NCBI GenBank assembly: GCA_017455065.1
Contig: JAFTBU010000062.1
Coordinates: 104,912-168,911, forward strand
Direction of reading: 5' to 3'
From: Bacteroidales bacterium
GTDB taxonomy: Bacteria; Bacteroidota; Bacteroidia; Bacteroidales; UBA932
Length of the DNA: 64,000 bases
Numbering within the stretch: the first letter of the stretch is position 1; each line of letters starts with the position of its first letter. A model generated the notes under the pieces. The model worked only from the letters and a program-made list of their open reading frames with translations, did no database searches and was not told where the DNA came from. A program made the translations under genes and the position numbers. Of the stretch, positions 23,802 through 31,990 are shown piece by piece.

Positions 23802-25060
23802 GGCGCCTTTCCTTCATACTTCTGATGGCACTGTGCCTTGCACCTTCGTGCTCGGCACAGTGGTATCTTTTCCCCGGCTCCCGCGGCAAGCGTGACACCA
23901 CCTCCGCGAGCAGCACGGTCAAGCCCGTCAATATCGACAGCACCATGCTCTTCCCCGGAGCCAATCCCGCCGACAGCGTCAAACTCTATGCGGAGGAGGA
24001 AGCACCGGCCGAGTTCGTGCTCGACATACCCGAGTACATAGACCTCAGCATGACCATGCCTTTCCGCAACGGTTCGCAGTACAGCACCAGCATGATGGAC
24101 TTCTACTGCGGAGCCCTGATGGCGGCGAGGGACCTGGGACGGGATGGCATAAAGATCAATTTCAAAGTCGCCGACCTGGCGGAAAGGGAAGAGGAACACC
24201 AGACCACGCTGAGCATCCCCGATGTCCTGATAGGCCCCGTAAGCCCTGACGACATCCTCTCGGAGCTGCTCCTCTGCCCGGAAGACCGGTTCATAGTCTC
24301 CCCGCTGGACCCTGTGGCAGCCGCACTCGCCGATTCCGGCGCAGTGATCCAGGCACCCGCCACCTGGGAGAGGCAGGCCGACGAATCGGTGGAGTGGATG
24401 AGGTCAGAGTTCCACTTCGGCGACAGGCTGGTGGTCATCCGCGAGAGCGGAGCCGCCGTGGACAACTCCTCCGCCTACATATTGTCCAAACTGGCTGAGA
24501 CGGGCATCAAATGCGACACCATCAGCTACGGGATTCTCCAGGGCAGGAACATATTCTCCACCTTCGAGGCCCTCAGTTCGCAGAACGGCACCACGCACTA
24601 CTTCATCCTTTCCGAAAACGAAGCCTTCGTCGGAGATGCCGTGCGCAATATCAGCATGATGACCTTCCGCAAGCATGAGGTGGCCCTCTACGCCACTTCC
24701 AGGCTGCGCTCCTTCAGCACCATCGAAGCCGAGACCCTGCACGATGCCAAGGCCAGGATAGCCACAGGCTACTACGTCGACTACCAGGCTCCGGACGTGA
24801 AGAAATTCGTCCTCGCCTACAGGGCCTTCTTCGGAGCCGAGCCCACCGCCTTCTCTTTCAGCGGCTACGATGTGACACATTATTTCGTGAACATCTGCGC
24901 CCGCTACGGAAGGATGTGGCCCATGAAACTCAGCGAATATTTCGAGAACGGGCTCCAGTCGTCCTTCCGCTTCGAGGAGAGCGACAAGAAGGGCTTTGTG
25001 AACCAGGCAGTACGCCGGCTCAGCTATGCACCCGATTATGAACTCACCATCACCAGATAG
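23798..25060 (+). CDS. periplasmic-binding-protein-like (type I fold) secreted protein
   Basis: A 420-residue exported protein with signal peptide MRRLSFILLMALCLAPSCSAQ. From about residue 90 it reads like a type I periplasmic binding fold related to amino-acid ABC-transporter receptors (MMDFYCGALMAARDL, PDVLIGPVSP, GDRLVVI, YRAFFGAEPTAFSFSGYD). No ABC transporter genes are nearby, and no LysM domain is present although related Bacteroidota proteins often carry one. The start is TTG, overlapping the TGA of the ompH2 gene by four bases; the signal peptide begins exactly there, which supports it. It may be an envelope protein rather than a transport receptor. Confidence 0.75.
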   Translation: MRRLSFILLMALCLAPSCSAQWYLFPGSRGKRDTTSASSTVKPVNIDSTMLFPGANPADSVKLYAEEEAPAEFVLDIPEYIDLSMTMPFRNGSQYSTSMMDFYCGALMAARDLGRDGIKINFKVADLAEREEEHQTTLSIPDVLIGPVSPDDILSELLLCPEDRFIVSPLDPVAAALADSGAVIQAPATWERQADESVEWMRSEFHFGDRLVVIRESGAAVDNSSAYILSKLAETGIKCDTISYGILQGRNIFSTFEALSSQNGTTHYFILSENEAFVGDAVRNISMMTFRKHEVALYATSRLRSFSTIEAETLHDAKARIATGYYVDYQAPDVKKFVLAYRAFFGAEPTAFSFSGYDVTHYFVNICARYGRMWPMKLSEYFENGLQSSFRFEESDKKGFVNQAVRRLSYAPDYELTITR

Positions 25061-25066
25061 CACTCC

Positions 25067-25987
25067 ATGGAAAAAGTAAAATGCCTCATCATCGGCGGCG
25101 GTCCTGCCGGTTACACGGCAGCGATATATGCCTCCAGGGCCGCTCTCAGCCCCGTCCTCTATGAAGGACTTGAGCCGGGCGGACAGCTCACTACCACTAC
25201 CGTAGTGGAGAATTTCCCCGGTTTCGAGAACGGCGTGGACGCCAACGAACTGATGAACTCCATGCGAGCCCAGGCGGTGCGCCTCGGCGCCGACATCCGC
25301 AGGGGCTGCATCAACGGCATCGACCTCTCCGGGAGGCCTTTCAAAGTCAATATTGACACAGGCGACGAGATCGAGGCGGAAGCAGTCATCATTGCCACCG
25401 GCGCCACTGCAAAGTACCTCGGGCTCCCCTCAGAGCAGAAATTCCGCGGCCTGGGAGTTTCGGCCTGCGCCACCTGCGACGGATTCTTCTACAGGAAGAA
25501 GGACGTGGCCGTGGTCGGAGGCGGAGACACCGCCTGCGAAGAGGCCACCTACCTGGCCGGACTCTGCCGCAAGGTCTATCTGATAGTCCGCAGGGACGTC
25601 CTCAGGGCCTCCGTAGCCATGCAGGAAAGGGTGAAGAACACCGAGAACATCGAGATCCTCTGGAACTGCAACACCCAGGAGGTGCTCGGAGACGAAAGCG
25701 GTGTCACAGGAGCCAGGCTCCTGCGCAAGGATGGCGAGGTTTTTGATATCAAGATCGACGGATTCTTCCTGGCCATAGGACATCACCCCGTTTCGGAGAT
25801 GTTCGCCAAATGGGTCAGGACGGACGAGAACGGATACATTGTCACAGACGGGCGCAGCAGCGAAACCAACGTGCCCGGAGTGTTTGCGGCGGGCGACGTG
25901 CAGGACCCCCATTACAGGCAGGCCATCACTGCTGCGGCTTCAGGCTGCAGGGCTGCACTCGACGCTGAAAAGTTTTTGAAAAGATGA
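25067..25987 (+). CDS. trxB: thioredoxin-disulfide reductase
   Basis: FAD-dependent NADPH:thioredoxin reductase of 306 residues. FAD-binding GGGPAGYTAA (10-19), the redox-active CATC (134-137) in the NADPH domain, NADPH-binding GGGDTACEEA (151-160) and the terminal FAD motif GVFAAGDVQDPHYRQAITAA are all intact, so it should be active. It begins six bases after the previous gene, and its TGA overlaps the bamD ATG (ATGA), a tight link between a cytosolic reductase and an outer-membrane assembly lipoprotein that probably reflects operon packing rather than function. Confidence 0.97.
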   Translation: MEKVKCLIIGGGPAGYTAAIYASRAALSPVLYEGLEPGGQLTTTTVVENFPGFENGVDANELMNSMRAQAVRLGADIRRGCINGIDLSGRPFKVNIDTGDEIEAEAVIIATGATAKYLGLPSEQKFRGLGVSACATCDGFFYRKKDVAVVGGGDTACEEATYLAGLCRKVYLIVRRDVLRASVAMQERVKNTENIEILWNCNTQEVLGDESGVTGARLLRKDGEVFDIKIDGFFLAIGHHPVSEMFAKWVRTDENGYIVTDGRSSETNVPGVFAAGDVQDPHYRQAITAAASGCRAALDAEKFLKR

Positions 25988-26778
25988 AGAAAAACCTGAC
26001 GATAGTCTCTTGCTTGGTCCTGCTCTTCCTGGCCGGGGCCTGCAAATCCCAGTACGAAATGCTGTTGAGCAGCGTCGATGCGGATGCCAAATACCAGGCT
26101 GCATTCGACTACTACAACCAGGGCAAATACAACAAGGCAGCCCAGTTGTTCGAGTCACTGTCAGTCCTCACCAGCGGCACCCCCAGGGACGACACGGTGC
26201 AGTTTTACTGGGGCATGAGCAACTACCGTTACAAGGATTACTACACCGCCCAGTCCAATTTCGAGTCCTACATCTCGCGCTTCCCCAAGAGCGCCTTCAC
26301 CGAAAGGGCCAGTTTCCTGCGCCTGGACTGCCTGTACCGCTCCACCCTGCGGTATGAGCTGGACCAGAGCAACACCTACACCACCATTTCGGCCATCACG
26401 GATTTCATCAGGGAGTATCCCAATTCCGAGCATCTGGAAGAATGCGCCCGTATCACCGAGGAGCTGAACGCCAGGCTCAACCGCAAAGCCTTCGAGAATG
26501 CGAAGATCTACTACACCATGGAGGACTACAAGGCCGCCGGCGTAGCTCTGCGCAATGTCCTGAAGGACAATTCTGAAAACATCTACCGCGAGGAGATACT
26601 GTACTACATCGCCATGAGCTCCTTCAAGTACGCGAGCAACAGCGTCCCCGCCAAGCAGAAGGAGCGTTTCCTGGTGTTCAGGGACGATTATCTCAACTTC
26701 GTGGGCGAGTATCCCGAATCCGCACACCGCGCCGAACTGGACCGTCTGTACGGCAGGCTCAAGGATATTGAAAAATAA
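25984..26778 (+). CDS. bamD: outer-membrane assembly lipoprotein BamD
   Basis: Lipoprotein of the BAM complex, 264 residues: lipobox LFLAGAC (Cys20) and about five TPR-like helical hairpins, the first reading YQAAFDYYNQGKYNKAAQLF and the second YWGMSNYRYKDYYTAQSNFE. It is the partner of BamA (18230-20815). The gene overlaps trxB by four bases; rpoZ follows 36 bases downstream. The length and the YFxY-rich repeats match Bacteroidota BamD. Confidence 0.93.
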   Translation: MKKNLTIVSCLVLLFLAGACKSQYEMLLSSVDADAKYQAAFDYYNQGKYNKAAQLFESLSVLTSGTPRDDTVQFYWGMSNYRYKDYYTAQSNFESYISRFPKSAFTERASFLRLDCLYRSTLRYELDQSNTYTTISAITDFIREYPNSEHLEECARITEELNARLNRKAFENAKIYYTMEDYKAAGVALRNVLKDNSENIYREEILYYIAMSSFKYASNSVPAKQKERFLVFRDDYLNFVGEYPESAHRAELDRLYGRLKDIEK

Positions 26779-26814
26779 TGAAACTTTCCCTATCGCGGCC
26801 CTCGTAAAAATAAT

Positions 26815-27135
26815 ATGGAAAAGAAATCAATACCTACCAACACCATTACGAGAGACGTGAAGTATCTCGCCGAGCCTACGGGCAACATCTACGAAACAGT
26901 AGTCATCCTCTCCAAGAGGGCAAACCAGATCGCACTCGCCGAAAAGAAAGAACTCAGCAAGAAGCTTGAGGATTTCCGCAACGAGCGCGACACCATGGAG
27001 GAAGTCTTCGAGAACAAGGAGCAGATCGAGATCTCGAAGTATTACGAAAGGCAGCCCAAGCCGGATCTCGTAGCCATCAGCGAATTCGAGAACGGAGAAC
27101 TCTACTACAGGCAGGCAAAGAGCGACGAGGAATAA
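26815..27135 (+). CDS. rpoZ: RNA polymerase omega subunit, Bacteroidota type
   Basis: A 106-residue protein carrying the Rpb6/omega core TGNIYETVVILSKRANQIA (about 22-40), which clamps the beta-prime C-terminus, followed by the Bacteroidota-specific extension VFENKEQIEISKYYERQPKP. Homologues typically neighbour recN and bamD, as here. Unlike enterobacterial omega it is not next to gmk or spoT. Confidence 0.9.
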   Translation: MEKKSIPTNTITRDVKYLAEPTGNIYETVVILSKRANQIALAEKKELSKKLEDFRNERDTMEEVFENKEQIEISKYYERQPKPDLVAISEFENGELYYRQAKSDEE

Positions 27136-27150
27136 TCCCCGTGCACTTCC

Positions 27151-28812
27151 ATGCTTGAGCGCCTCCACATACGAAATTACATCCTCATAGACTCTCTGGA
27201 CATCAGTTTCCCGGAGGGTCTTGTCATCGTGACCGGTCAGACCGGAGCCGGCAAATCCATCTTGATTGGAGCCCTTTCCCTGTTGGCGGGGGCCAAGGCA
27301 GACGCGGGCATGATCTCCGAGGGTGCGGACAATTGCGTGGTGGAAGCTGAATTCACCGTGGAGGAAGACGAAACCTTGCGGGAGATCGTGGATGACAATG
27401 ACATAGAATGGGACGGGGGGCGGCTCATCATCAGGAGGGTGATCAATTCCTCCGGCCGTTCCCGCAGTTTCGTCAACGACTCCCCTGTGCAGGTGCAACT
27501 GCTCTCCGCCCTCGCCTCCAGGCTCATAGACATCCACTCACAGCACCAGAGCCTACTGCTCACCGACAGCCGTTTCCAGCTGTCCATCCTGGACCATTAC
27601 GCCGGATGCACCGGGAAACTGGCCGAGTGCGCCCAAAGCTGGAAGGAGCTCCAGGCTCTCCGCTCCGAAAAGGCAGCGCTCTCAGAGCGCCTCGGCCGGA
27701 TCAACGCCGAAAAGGCCTACAGCGAAGCCCAGTTCAAGCAGCTGGACGAAGCCAAACTCAGGGAAGGTGAACTCGAAGAGCTGGAAGAAGAGCAGAGGCA
27801 GCTGGCCAATGCCGAAGAAATCAAGGAAGCATTCGCCCGTTTCTCCTCCCTGGTCCGCAGCGAGGACGAGTCCGGCGTGGACATACCGTCGGCGCTGAAA
27901 GAGGCACAGAGATGCCTGGAAAGGGTTTCCCGCTATGTCCCCGCAGCCCAGGAACTCGCCGGAAGGGTGGACTCCGCAAGGATTGAACTGGAAGACATCG
28001 CCTCCGACGTGGAAAGGCTCGACTCAGGCATCAGCCTCGACCAGAACAGGCTCATGGCGGTGGAAGAAAGGATGTCGATGCTCTATTCGCTGCTCTCCAA
28101 ACACGGCTGCGAAGACATCGCCGGCCTCATTGCCCTGAGGGATAAATACTCGGAAGAGCTGTTCGACGCCACCGCCTCGGAGGAAAGGATGGCGGCTCTG
28201 GACCAGGAGATCTCCAGTGCCGAAAAGAAGCACCTCGGCATCTGCAAGGAACTCGGCGCCAAAAGACGGGAGGCCGCTCCGGCATTCGCAAAAGACATCA
28301 CCGGGTCCCTGCATTTCCTCGAACTCGACAGGGCCACATTCAGCGTCAGCCTGGAAGAAGCCGCACCGGGACCGTCCGGGGCCGATGCAGTGAAATTCAT
28401 GTTCTCCGCTTCCGGAGGGCAGCAGGTGGAAGTCGCGAAATGCGCTTCCGGCGGCGAACTCTCGCGTATCATGCTCTGTCTCAAAGCCATGATGGCGCGC
28501 TTCATAGGGATGCCCACCATGATTTTCGACGAAATCGACACCGGAGTCTCCGGAAGCGTCGCCGACAAGATGGGCTCCATGATCTGCAGCATGGGCGAGA
28601 ACATGCAGATATTCTCCATCACCCACCTGCCGCAGGTGGCCGCCAAGGGTGACGCGCACTATCTGGTCACCAAGGAATACAGCGACGGAAGGGCCGTCAC
28701 AGGGATACGCAGGCTGAGCGGAGAAGAGAGGGTGATGGAGGTCGCAAGGATGCTCAGCGGCAGCAGCGTCACTCCCGAAGCCGTGGCGAATGCACGCTCG
28801 CTGCTAAAATAA
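27151..28812 (+). CDS. recN: DNA repair protein RecN
   Basis: SMC-like ATPase of 553 residues acting in double-strand break repair. Walker A GQTGAGKS (29-36) follows the N-terminal LHIRNYILID; a coiled-coil arm spans about residues 160-400; the ABC signature ASGGELSR (about 432) and Walker B MIFDEIDTG (about 457) precede the H-loop ITHLPQVAA. It is full length. It is 15 bases after rpoZ and probably ends that transcript, since upp has its own promoter. Confidence 0.96.
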   Translation: MLERLHIRNYILIDSLDISFPEGLVIVTGQTGAGKSILIGALSLLAGAKADAGMISEGADNCVVEAEFTVEEDETLREIVDDNDIEWDGGRLIIRRVINSSGRSRSFVNDSPVQVQLLSALASRLIDIHSQHQSLLLTDSRFQLSILDHYAGCTGKLAECAQSWKELQALRSEKAALSERLGRINAEKAYSEAQFKQLDEAKLREGELEELEEEQRQLANAEEIKEAFARFSSLVRSEDESGVDIPSALKEAQRCLERVSRYVPAAQELAGRVDSARIELEDIASDVERLDSGISLDQNRLMAVEERMSMLYSLLSKHGCEDIAGLIALRDKYSEELFDATASEERMAALDQEISSAEKKHLGICKELGAKRREAAPAFAKDITGSLHFLELDRATFSVSLEEAAPGPSGADAVKFMFSASGGQQVEVAKCASGGELSRIMLCLKAMMARFIGMPTMIFDEIDTGVSGSVADKMGSMICSMGENMQIFSITHLPQVAAKGDAHYLVTKEYSDGRAVTGIRRLSGEERVMEVARMLSGSSVTPEAVANARSLLK

Positions 28813-28820
28813 TTCTTCAT

Positions 28821-28854
28821 TTCCCGAAAATTATGATATATTTGTTTTTCGGAA
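28821..28854. promoter_or_regulatory. inverted repeat around the upp -7 box
   Basis: TTCCCGAAAA (28821-28830) and TTTTTCGGAA (28845-28854) are near-perfect complements (one offset base) bracketing the -7 box. It could be an operator for upp or a weak recN terminator. Confidence 0.4.
28837..28844 (+). promoter_or_regulatory. putative -7 box of upp promoter
   Basis: TATATTTG, 25 bases before the upp ATG. It lies in the loop of the inverted repeat 28821-28854. No canonical -33 TTTG is seen. Confidence 0.55.
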
Positions 28855-28869
28855 TCAAATTTCGAAAAC

Positions 28870-29523
28870 ATGAAAGTCGTAAACTTGGGTGAACACAGCT
28901 CTGTTCTAAACTTATTCGTATCCCAGCTCAGGGACCGCAATTTCCAGAAAGACAGCCTCCGTTTCAGGATGAATCTCCAGAGACTCGGACAGATTTTCGG
29001 ATATGAGATCAGCAAAACCCTCGACCACAGCATCAGGGACGTGGTCACGCCCCTGGGTATTGCCAATATCGAAGTCCCTGACGAGAAGATAGTCGTCGCC
29101 ACCATACTCAGGGCCGGACTGCCCCTCCACGAGGGTATACTCCAGTGCTTCGACGGTGCCGAGAACGCATTCGTGGCAGCCTACAGGAAATACCACAAGA
29201 ACGGAGGTTTCGATATTCACACCGAGTATTGCACCTGCCCCGACATCACCGGCAAGACCATGATCCTTGCGGACACCATGCTCGCCACCGGTTCTTCGGT
29301 CGAGGTAGCCTACGAAGTGCTTTGCCGCGAGGGCGGACAGCCCGGCAAACTGCACTTGGTCTGCCCCATCGCCAGCGCCCAGGCAGTCGAAAACCTCAAG
29401 AAGAAAATGCCTGCCGGCTCCACCCTGTGGGTCGCAGCCATCGATCCCGAACTCACGGGACACGCATATATAGTACCTGGATTGGGTGACGCGGGAGACC
29501 TCGCTTACGGAGCGAAACTATAA
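28870..29523 (+). CDS. upp: uracil phosphoribosyltransferase
   Basis: Salvages uracil with PRPP to UMP; 217 residues. The PRPP-binding loop is ILADTMLATGSS (about 133-144), and the uracil-recognition end GLGDAGDLAYG is typical of UPRTases. ATILRAGLPLHEG is the other conserved loop. Its 3' end overlaps the convergent rpoN gene by six bases. It has its own promoter box inside an inverted repeat. Confidence 0.94.
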   Translation: MKVVNLGEHSSVLNLFVSQLRDRNFQKDSLRFRMNLQRLGQIFGYEISKTLDHSIRDVVTPLGIANIEVPDEKIVVATILRAGLPLHEGILQCFDGAENAFVAAYRKYHKNGGFDIHTEYCTCPDITGKTMILADTMLATGSSVEVAYEVLCREGGQPGKLHLVCPIASAQAVENLKKKMPAGSTLWVAAIDPELTGHAYIVPGLGDAGDLAYGAKL

Positions 29524-30924
29524 TTCCTTGCGCCAGCGTGCGAGGGGGATGCCCAGCATGCCGCGGTATTTGGCGATGGTACGCCTCGCGACCTTGTATC
29601 CCCTCTTACTCATCTCCTCTACAAGCTGCTCATCCGTGAGCGGCTTTTTCTTGTCTTCGGCGTCCACGCATTCCTGAAGGACCTTCTTGAGCTCTCTGGT
29701 AGAAACTTCTTCGCCTTCTTTGTTTTCCATGCCCTCGGAGAAGAAATATTTGAGAGGCAGGATGCCGAAATGGGTCTCTATGTATTTGCTGTTGACCACC
29801 CTGGAGATGGTGGAGATGTCGAAGCCCGTGATCTCGGCTATATCCTTGAGGACCATGGGCTTAAGGCTGGTCTCGTCTCCGGTCAGGAAATAGTCGTACT
29901 GGAAATCGAGTATGGCCTGCATGGTCTTCTTGAGGGTGTTCTGCCTCTGTTTCAGAGCCTCCACGAACCATTTGGCGGAGTCCAGCTTCTGCTTCACGAA
30001 GGATACGGCTTCCTTCTGGGCGCGGTCGGAGGAATTCTTGGAGGACATCAGCATGTCCGCATATTTCTGGTTCACCCGGAGCTCCGGGATATTGAAACGC
30101 GGCATGGAGAAAGACAGTTGCCCGTCATTGTCCTCGAGTATGAAGTCGGGAACTATCTGCTGGGCCTGGTCGCTGTAGGAATCGTCTATCTGTCCGCCCG
30201 GCGAGGGGTTGAGCTTGACTATCCTGGCCGTGGCGGCCTTGAGCTCGTCTTCGCTGATGCCCAGACGGCTCATGATCTTCTGGAAATGCCTGTTGGAGAA
30301 TTCCTGGAATTCCTCTTCGAGTATCCTTTCGGCATTCACCACTTCCGGCGTCTGCTTGCAGGTCTTGAGCTGCAGCAACAGGCACTCCCTCAGGTCCCTT
30401 GCCCCCACACCGGCGGGATCGAACTCCTGGATGATCTTGAGCATGGATTCCACCTCGTCCGCATCGGTTTCGATATTGGCCCTGAAGGCCAGGTCGTCCA
30501 CGAGGGACTCGATGTCACGGCGCAGGTACCCGTCTTCGTCCAGACTGCCTATGATGAAAGCTGCAATGTCGTACTGGTGCTTGTCCAGGTTGCGGTAGCC
30601 CAGCTGGTCCATCAGGCTCTGGGTGAAACTCTGGCGCACGGAGAAGGTGTTGTATTCGGGCCTGGGGTCCTTGCCCCAGTTGCTGACGCGGGTCTTGTAG
30701 GCAGGGATGTAATCGTCCTCCCCTATCTCATCCAGGGAGATGTCCTTGTCCTGGGGGTCTTCGGACTCGGGATCGGGGGTGTCGTCCAGCACGGGATTCT
30801 CTTCCAGCTCAGCACGCACCCTCTGCTCGAGCTCCTGCACGGGGAGTTCGATCAGCTTGATCGTCTGTATCTGCAGGCGGGAGAGCTTCTGAGTCTGCTT
30901 TATTTCGAGTCCCTGCTTGATCAT
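29518..30924 (-). CDS. rpoN: RNA polymerase sigma-54 factor
   Basis: Alternative sigma factor of 468 residues. The N-terminal Gln/Leu-rich activator-interacting region (LEIKQTQKLSRLQIQTIKL), acidic region II, core-binding region and the RpoN box ARRTIAKYR (446-454) are all present. It starts immediately after the SPOR-protein stop (TAGATG). No enhancer-binding activator or clear -24/-12 promoter was recognised in the window, so its regulon here is unknown. Confidence 0.96.
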   Translation of the reverse strand: MIKQGLEIKQTQKLSRLQIQTIKLIELPVQELEQRVRAELEENPVLDDTPDPESEDPQDKDISLDEIGEDDYIPAYKTRVSNWGKDPRPEYNTFSVRQSFTQSLMDQLGYRNLDKHQYDIAAFIIGSLDEDGYLRRDIESLVDDLAFRANIETDADEVESMLKIIQEFDPAGVGARDLRECLLLQLKTCKQTPEVVNAERILEEEFQEFSNRHFQKIMSRLGISEDELKAATARIVKLNPSPGGQIDDSYSDQAQQIVPDFILEDNDGQLSFSMPRFNIPELRVNQKYADMLMSSKNSSDRAQKEAVSFVKQKLDSAKWFVEALKQRQNTLKKTMQAILDFQYDYFLTGDETSLKPMVLKDIAEITGFDISTISRVVNSKYIETHFGILPLKYFFSEGMENKEGEEVSTRELKKVLQECVDAEDKKKPLTDEQLVEEMSKRGYKVARRTIAKYRGMLGIPLARWRKEL

Positions 30925-31482
30925 CTACTGCACTTTCTTTCTGATTATCTTGACGGTGTCCACGGTGTAGGAGTCGCTGTCCAGCGCGGGATACCTGAAC
31001 CTTTCCCTCACCACGAATGCTGAAGGGAAGTCATTCTTTATATAGCGCAGGGCTGCGGAAGCATCGGCCTTGGTGCGGAAATTACCCACGGTCACCTTGA
31101 AATAAGGATTGTCGAAGGTCCTGTAGGTGGCGTAGCCGGGATACATCCCCTTGAAACGCATTTCGGTGCGCTCGGAATCGCCGCGGGCCGTCTGGCTGTT
31201 GTCGAAGAATATGCGGATGCGCCACCCGTTGAACTGGCGTGAGGCGTTCTTGCTGAGCTGCGAAGAGAGGGCGTTGTGGACGCCGTCGGGCTGGGAGACG
31301 ATCACCCCTTCCGGCATGGCCGCATAGATGCTCTGGCCGTGGATGGATGTGTCGATGGCCGACATGGGAGAATACACGAGCGAGTCCACCAGCTCGTATC
31401 CTTCCGGGATCACTATGTTCTGGGCCCTCAGGCAGGGCGTCACAAACAGCAGGCACAGGGCCGCAAACAGTATCTTTTTCAT
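30925..31482 (-). CDS. SPOR-domain secreted protein
   Basis: A 185-residue exported protein (signal ends near PCLRAQ). The C-terminal 75 residues form a SPOR-type peptidoglycan-binding fold (GWRIRIFFDNSQTARG, then YFKVTVGNFRTKADASAALRYI), which usually binds denuded septal glycan. It lies one base after the LEA-like lipoprotein gene and directly abuts rpoN. A role in cell-wall or division-site binding is inferred from the domain only. Confidence 0.82.
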   Translation of the reverse strand: MKKILFAALCLLFVTPCLRAQNIVIPEGYELVDSLVYSPMSAIDTSIHGQSIYAAMPEGVIVSQPDGVHNALSSQLSKNASRQFNGWRIRIFFDNSQTARGDSERTEMRFKGMYPGYATYRTFDNPYFKVTVGNFRTKADASAALRYIKNDFPSAFVVRERFRYPALDSDSYTVDTVKIIRKKVQ

Positions 31483-31483
31483 A

Positions 31484-31948
31484 TCAATTGTTCATCCTCA
31501 TTTCTTTCAGCGGTATATCCTTGAACTCCAGCACCCTTTTGTAGCCGCCTATCTTGAGCGTAGCTTTCACATCCACAGTGAAAGCGTCCAGGCCGCTGCT
31601 GTAATCCAAGCCGAGCAGGTCCAGCAGGGACCTTTCCTGCACGATGATGCCCCTGATGTACACGGGCACGGTAATATCCTCGCCGGAAGGCACCTGGAGG
31701 TCCATCGCACTGAGGTCCGCAAAAGGAGCGCCGTCCACTTTAAGCACGCCGCTGATATCATGGATTTCAAAAGCCTTGCCAGGATTGTCCAGCCCCACGG
31801 AAACCGTGGCGTCCAGCATACGGAGTCCGGACGGAGTCAGCGAAGACACCGAAGTGGACTTGACTTTCAGGTCCCTCAGGGAATTGGCGGCGCAGCCTCC
31901 CATCAGGAGCAGTCCGCACAGTGACAATATGGCCAAAAGCTTTCGCAT
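31484..31948 (-). CDS. LEA14-like (LEA_2/WHy) lipoprotein
   Basis: A 154-residue lipoprotein (lipobox LLLMGGC, Cys18) with a beta-sandwich resembling the LEA_2/water-stress-hypersensitive domain: VSVGLDNPGKAFEIHDISG and a later strand pair with DITVPVYIRG. The ATG at 31948 is supported by the -7 box at 31956-31963 and by the signal peptide; a longer frame would run into miaB. It heads the leftward LEA-SPOR-rpoN set. Its function in bacteria is unknown. Confidence 0.78.
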   Translation of the reverse strand: MRKLLAILSLCGLLLMGGCAANSLRDLKVKSTSVSSLTPSGLRMLDATVSVGLDNPGKAFEIHDISGVLKVDGAPFADLSAMDLQVPSGEDITVPVYIRGIIVQERSLLDLLGLDYSSGLDAFTVDVKATLKIGGYKRVLEFKDIPLKEMRMNN

Positions 31949-31955
31949 ACAATTA

Positions 31956-31963
31956 CAAAGATA
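31956..31963 (-). promoter_or_regulatory. putative -7 box of LEA-SPOR-rpoN promoter
   Basis: TATCTTTG on the minus strand ends seven bases before the LEA ATG. The divergent miaB box, with the identical sequence, lies 11 bases away. Confidence 0.55.
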
Positions 31964-31974
31964 CGAAAAATGTC

Positions 31975-31982
31975 TATCTTTG
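31975..31982 (+). promoter_or_regulatory. putative -7 box of miaB promoter
   Basis: TATCTTTG followed by CC, eight bases before the miaB ATG at 31991; a near-leaderless arrangement. Confidence 0.55.
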
Positions 31983-31990
31983 CCACACCT

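Noticed and set aside
31970-31990. An upstream in-frame ATG for miaB that adds seven residues.
   Set aside because: It lies upstream of the putative -7 box, and homologues begin at MKKVYIETYGC-like sequence.
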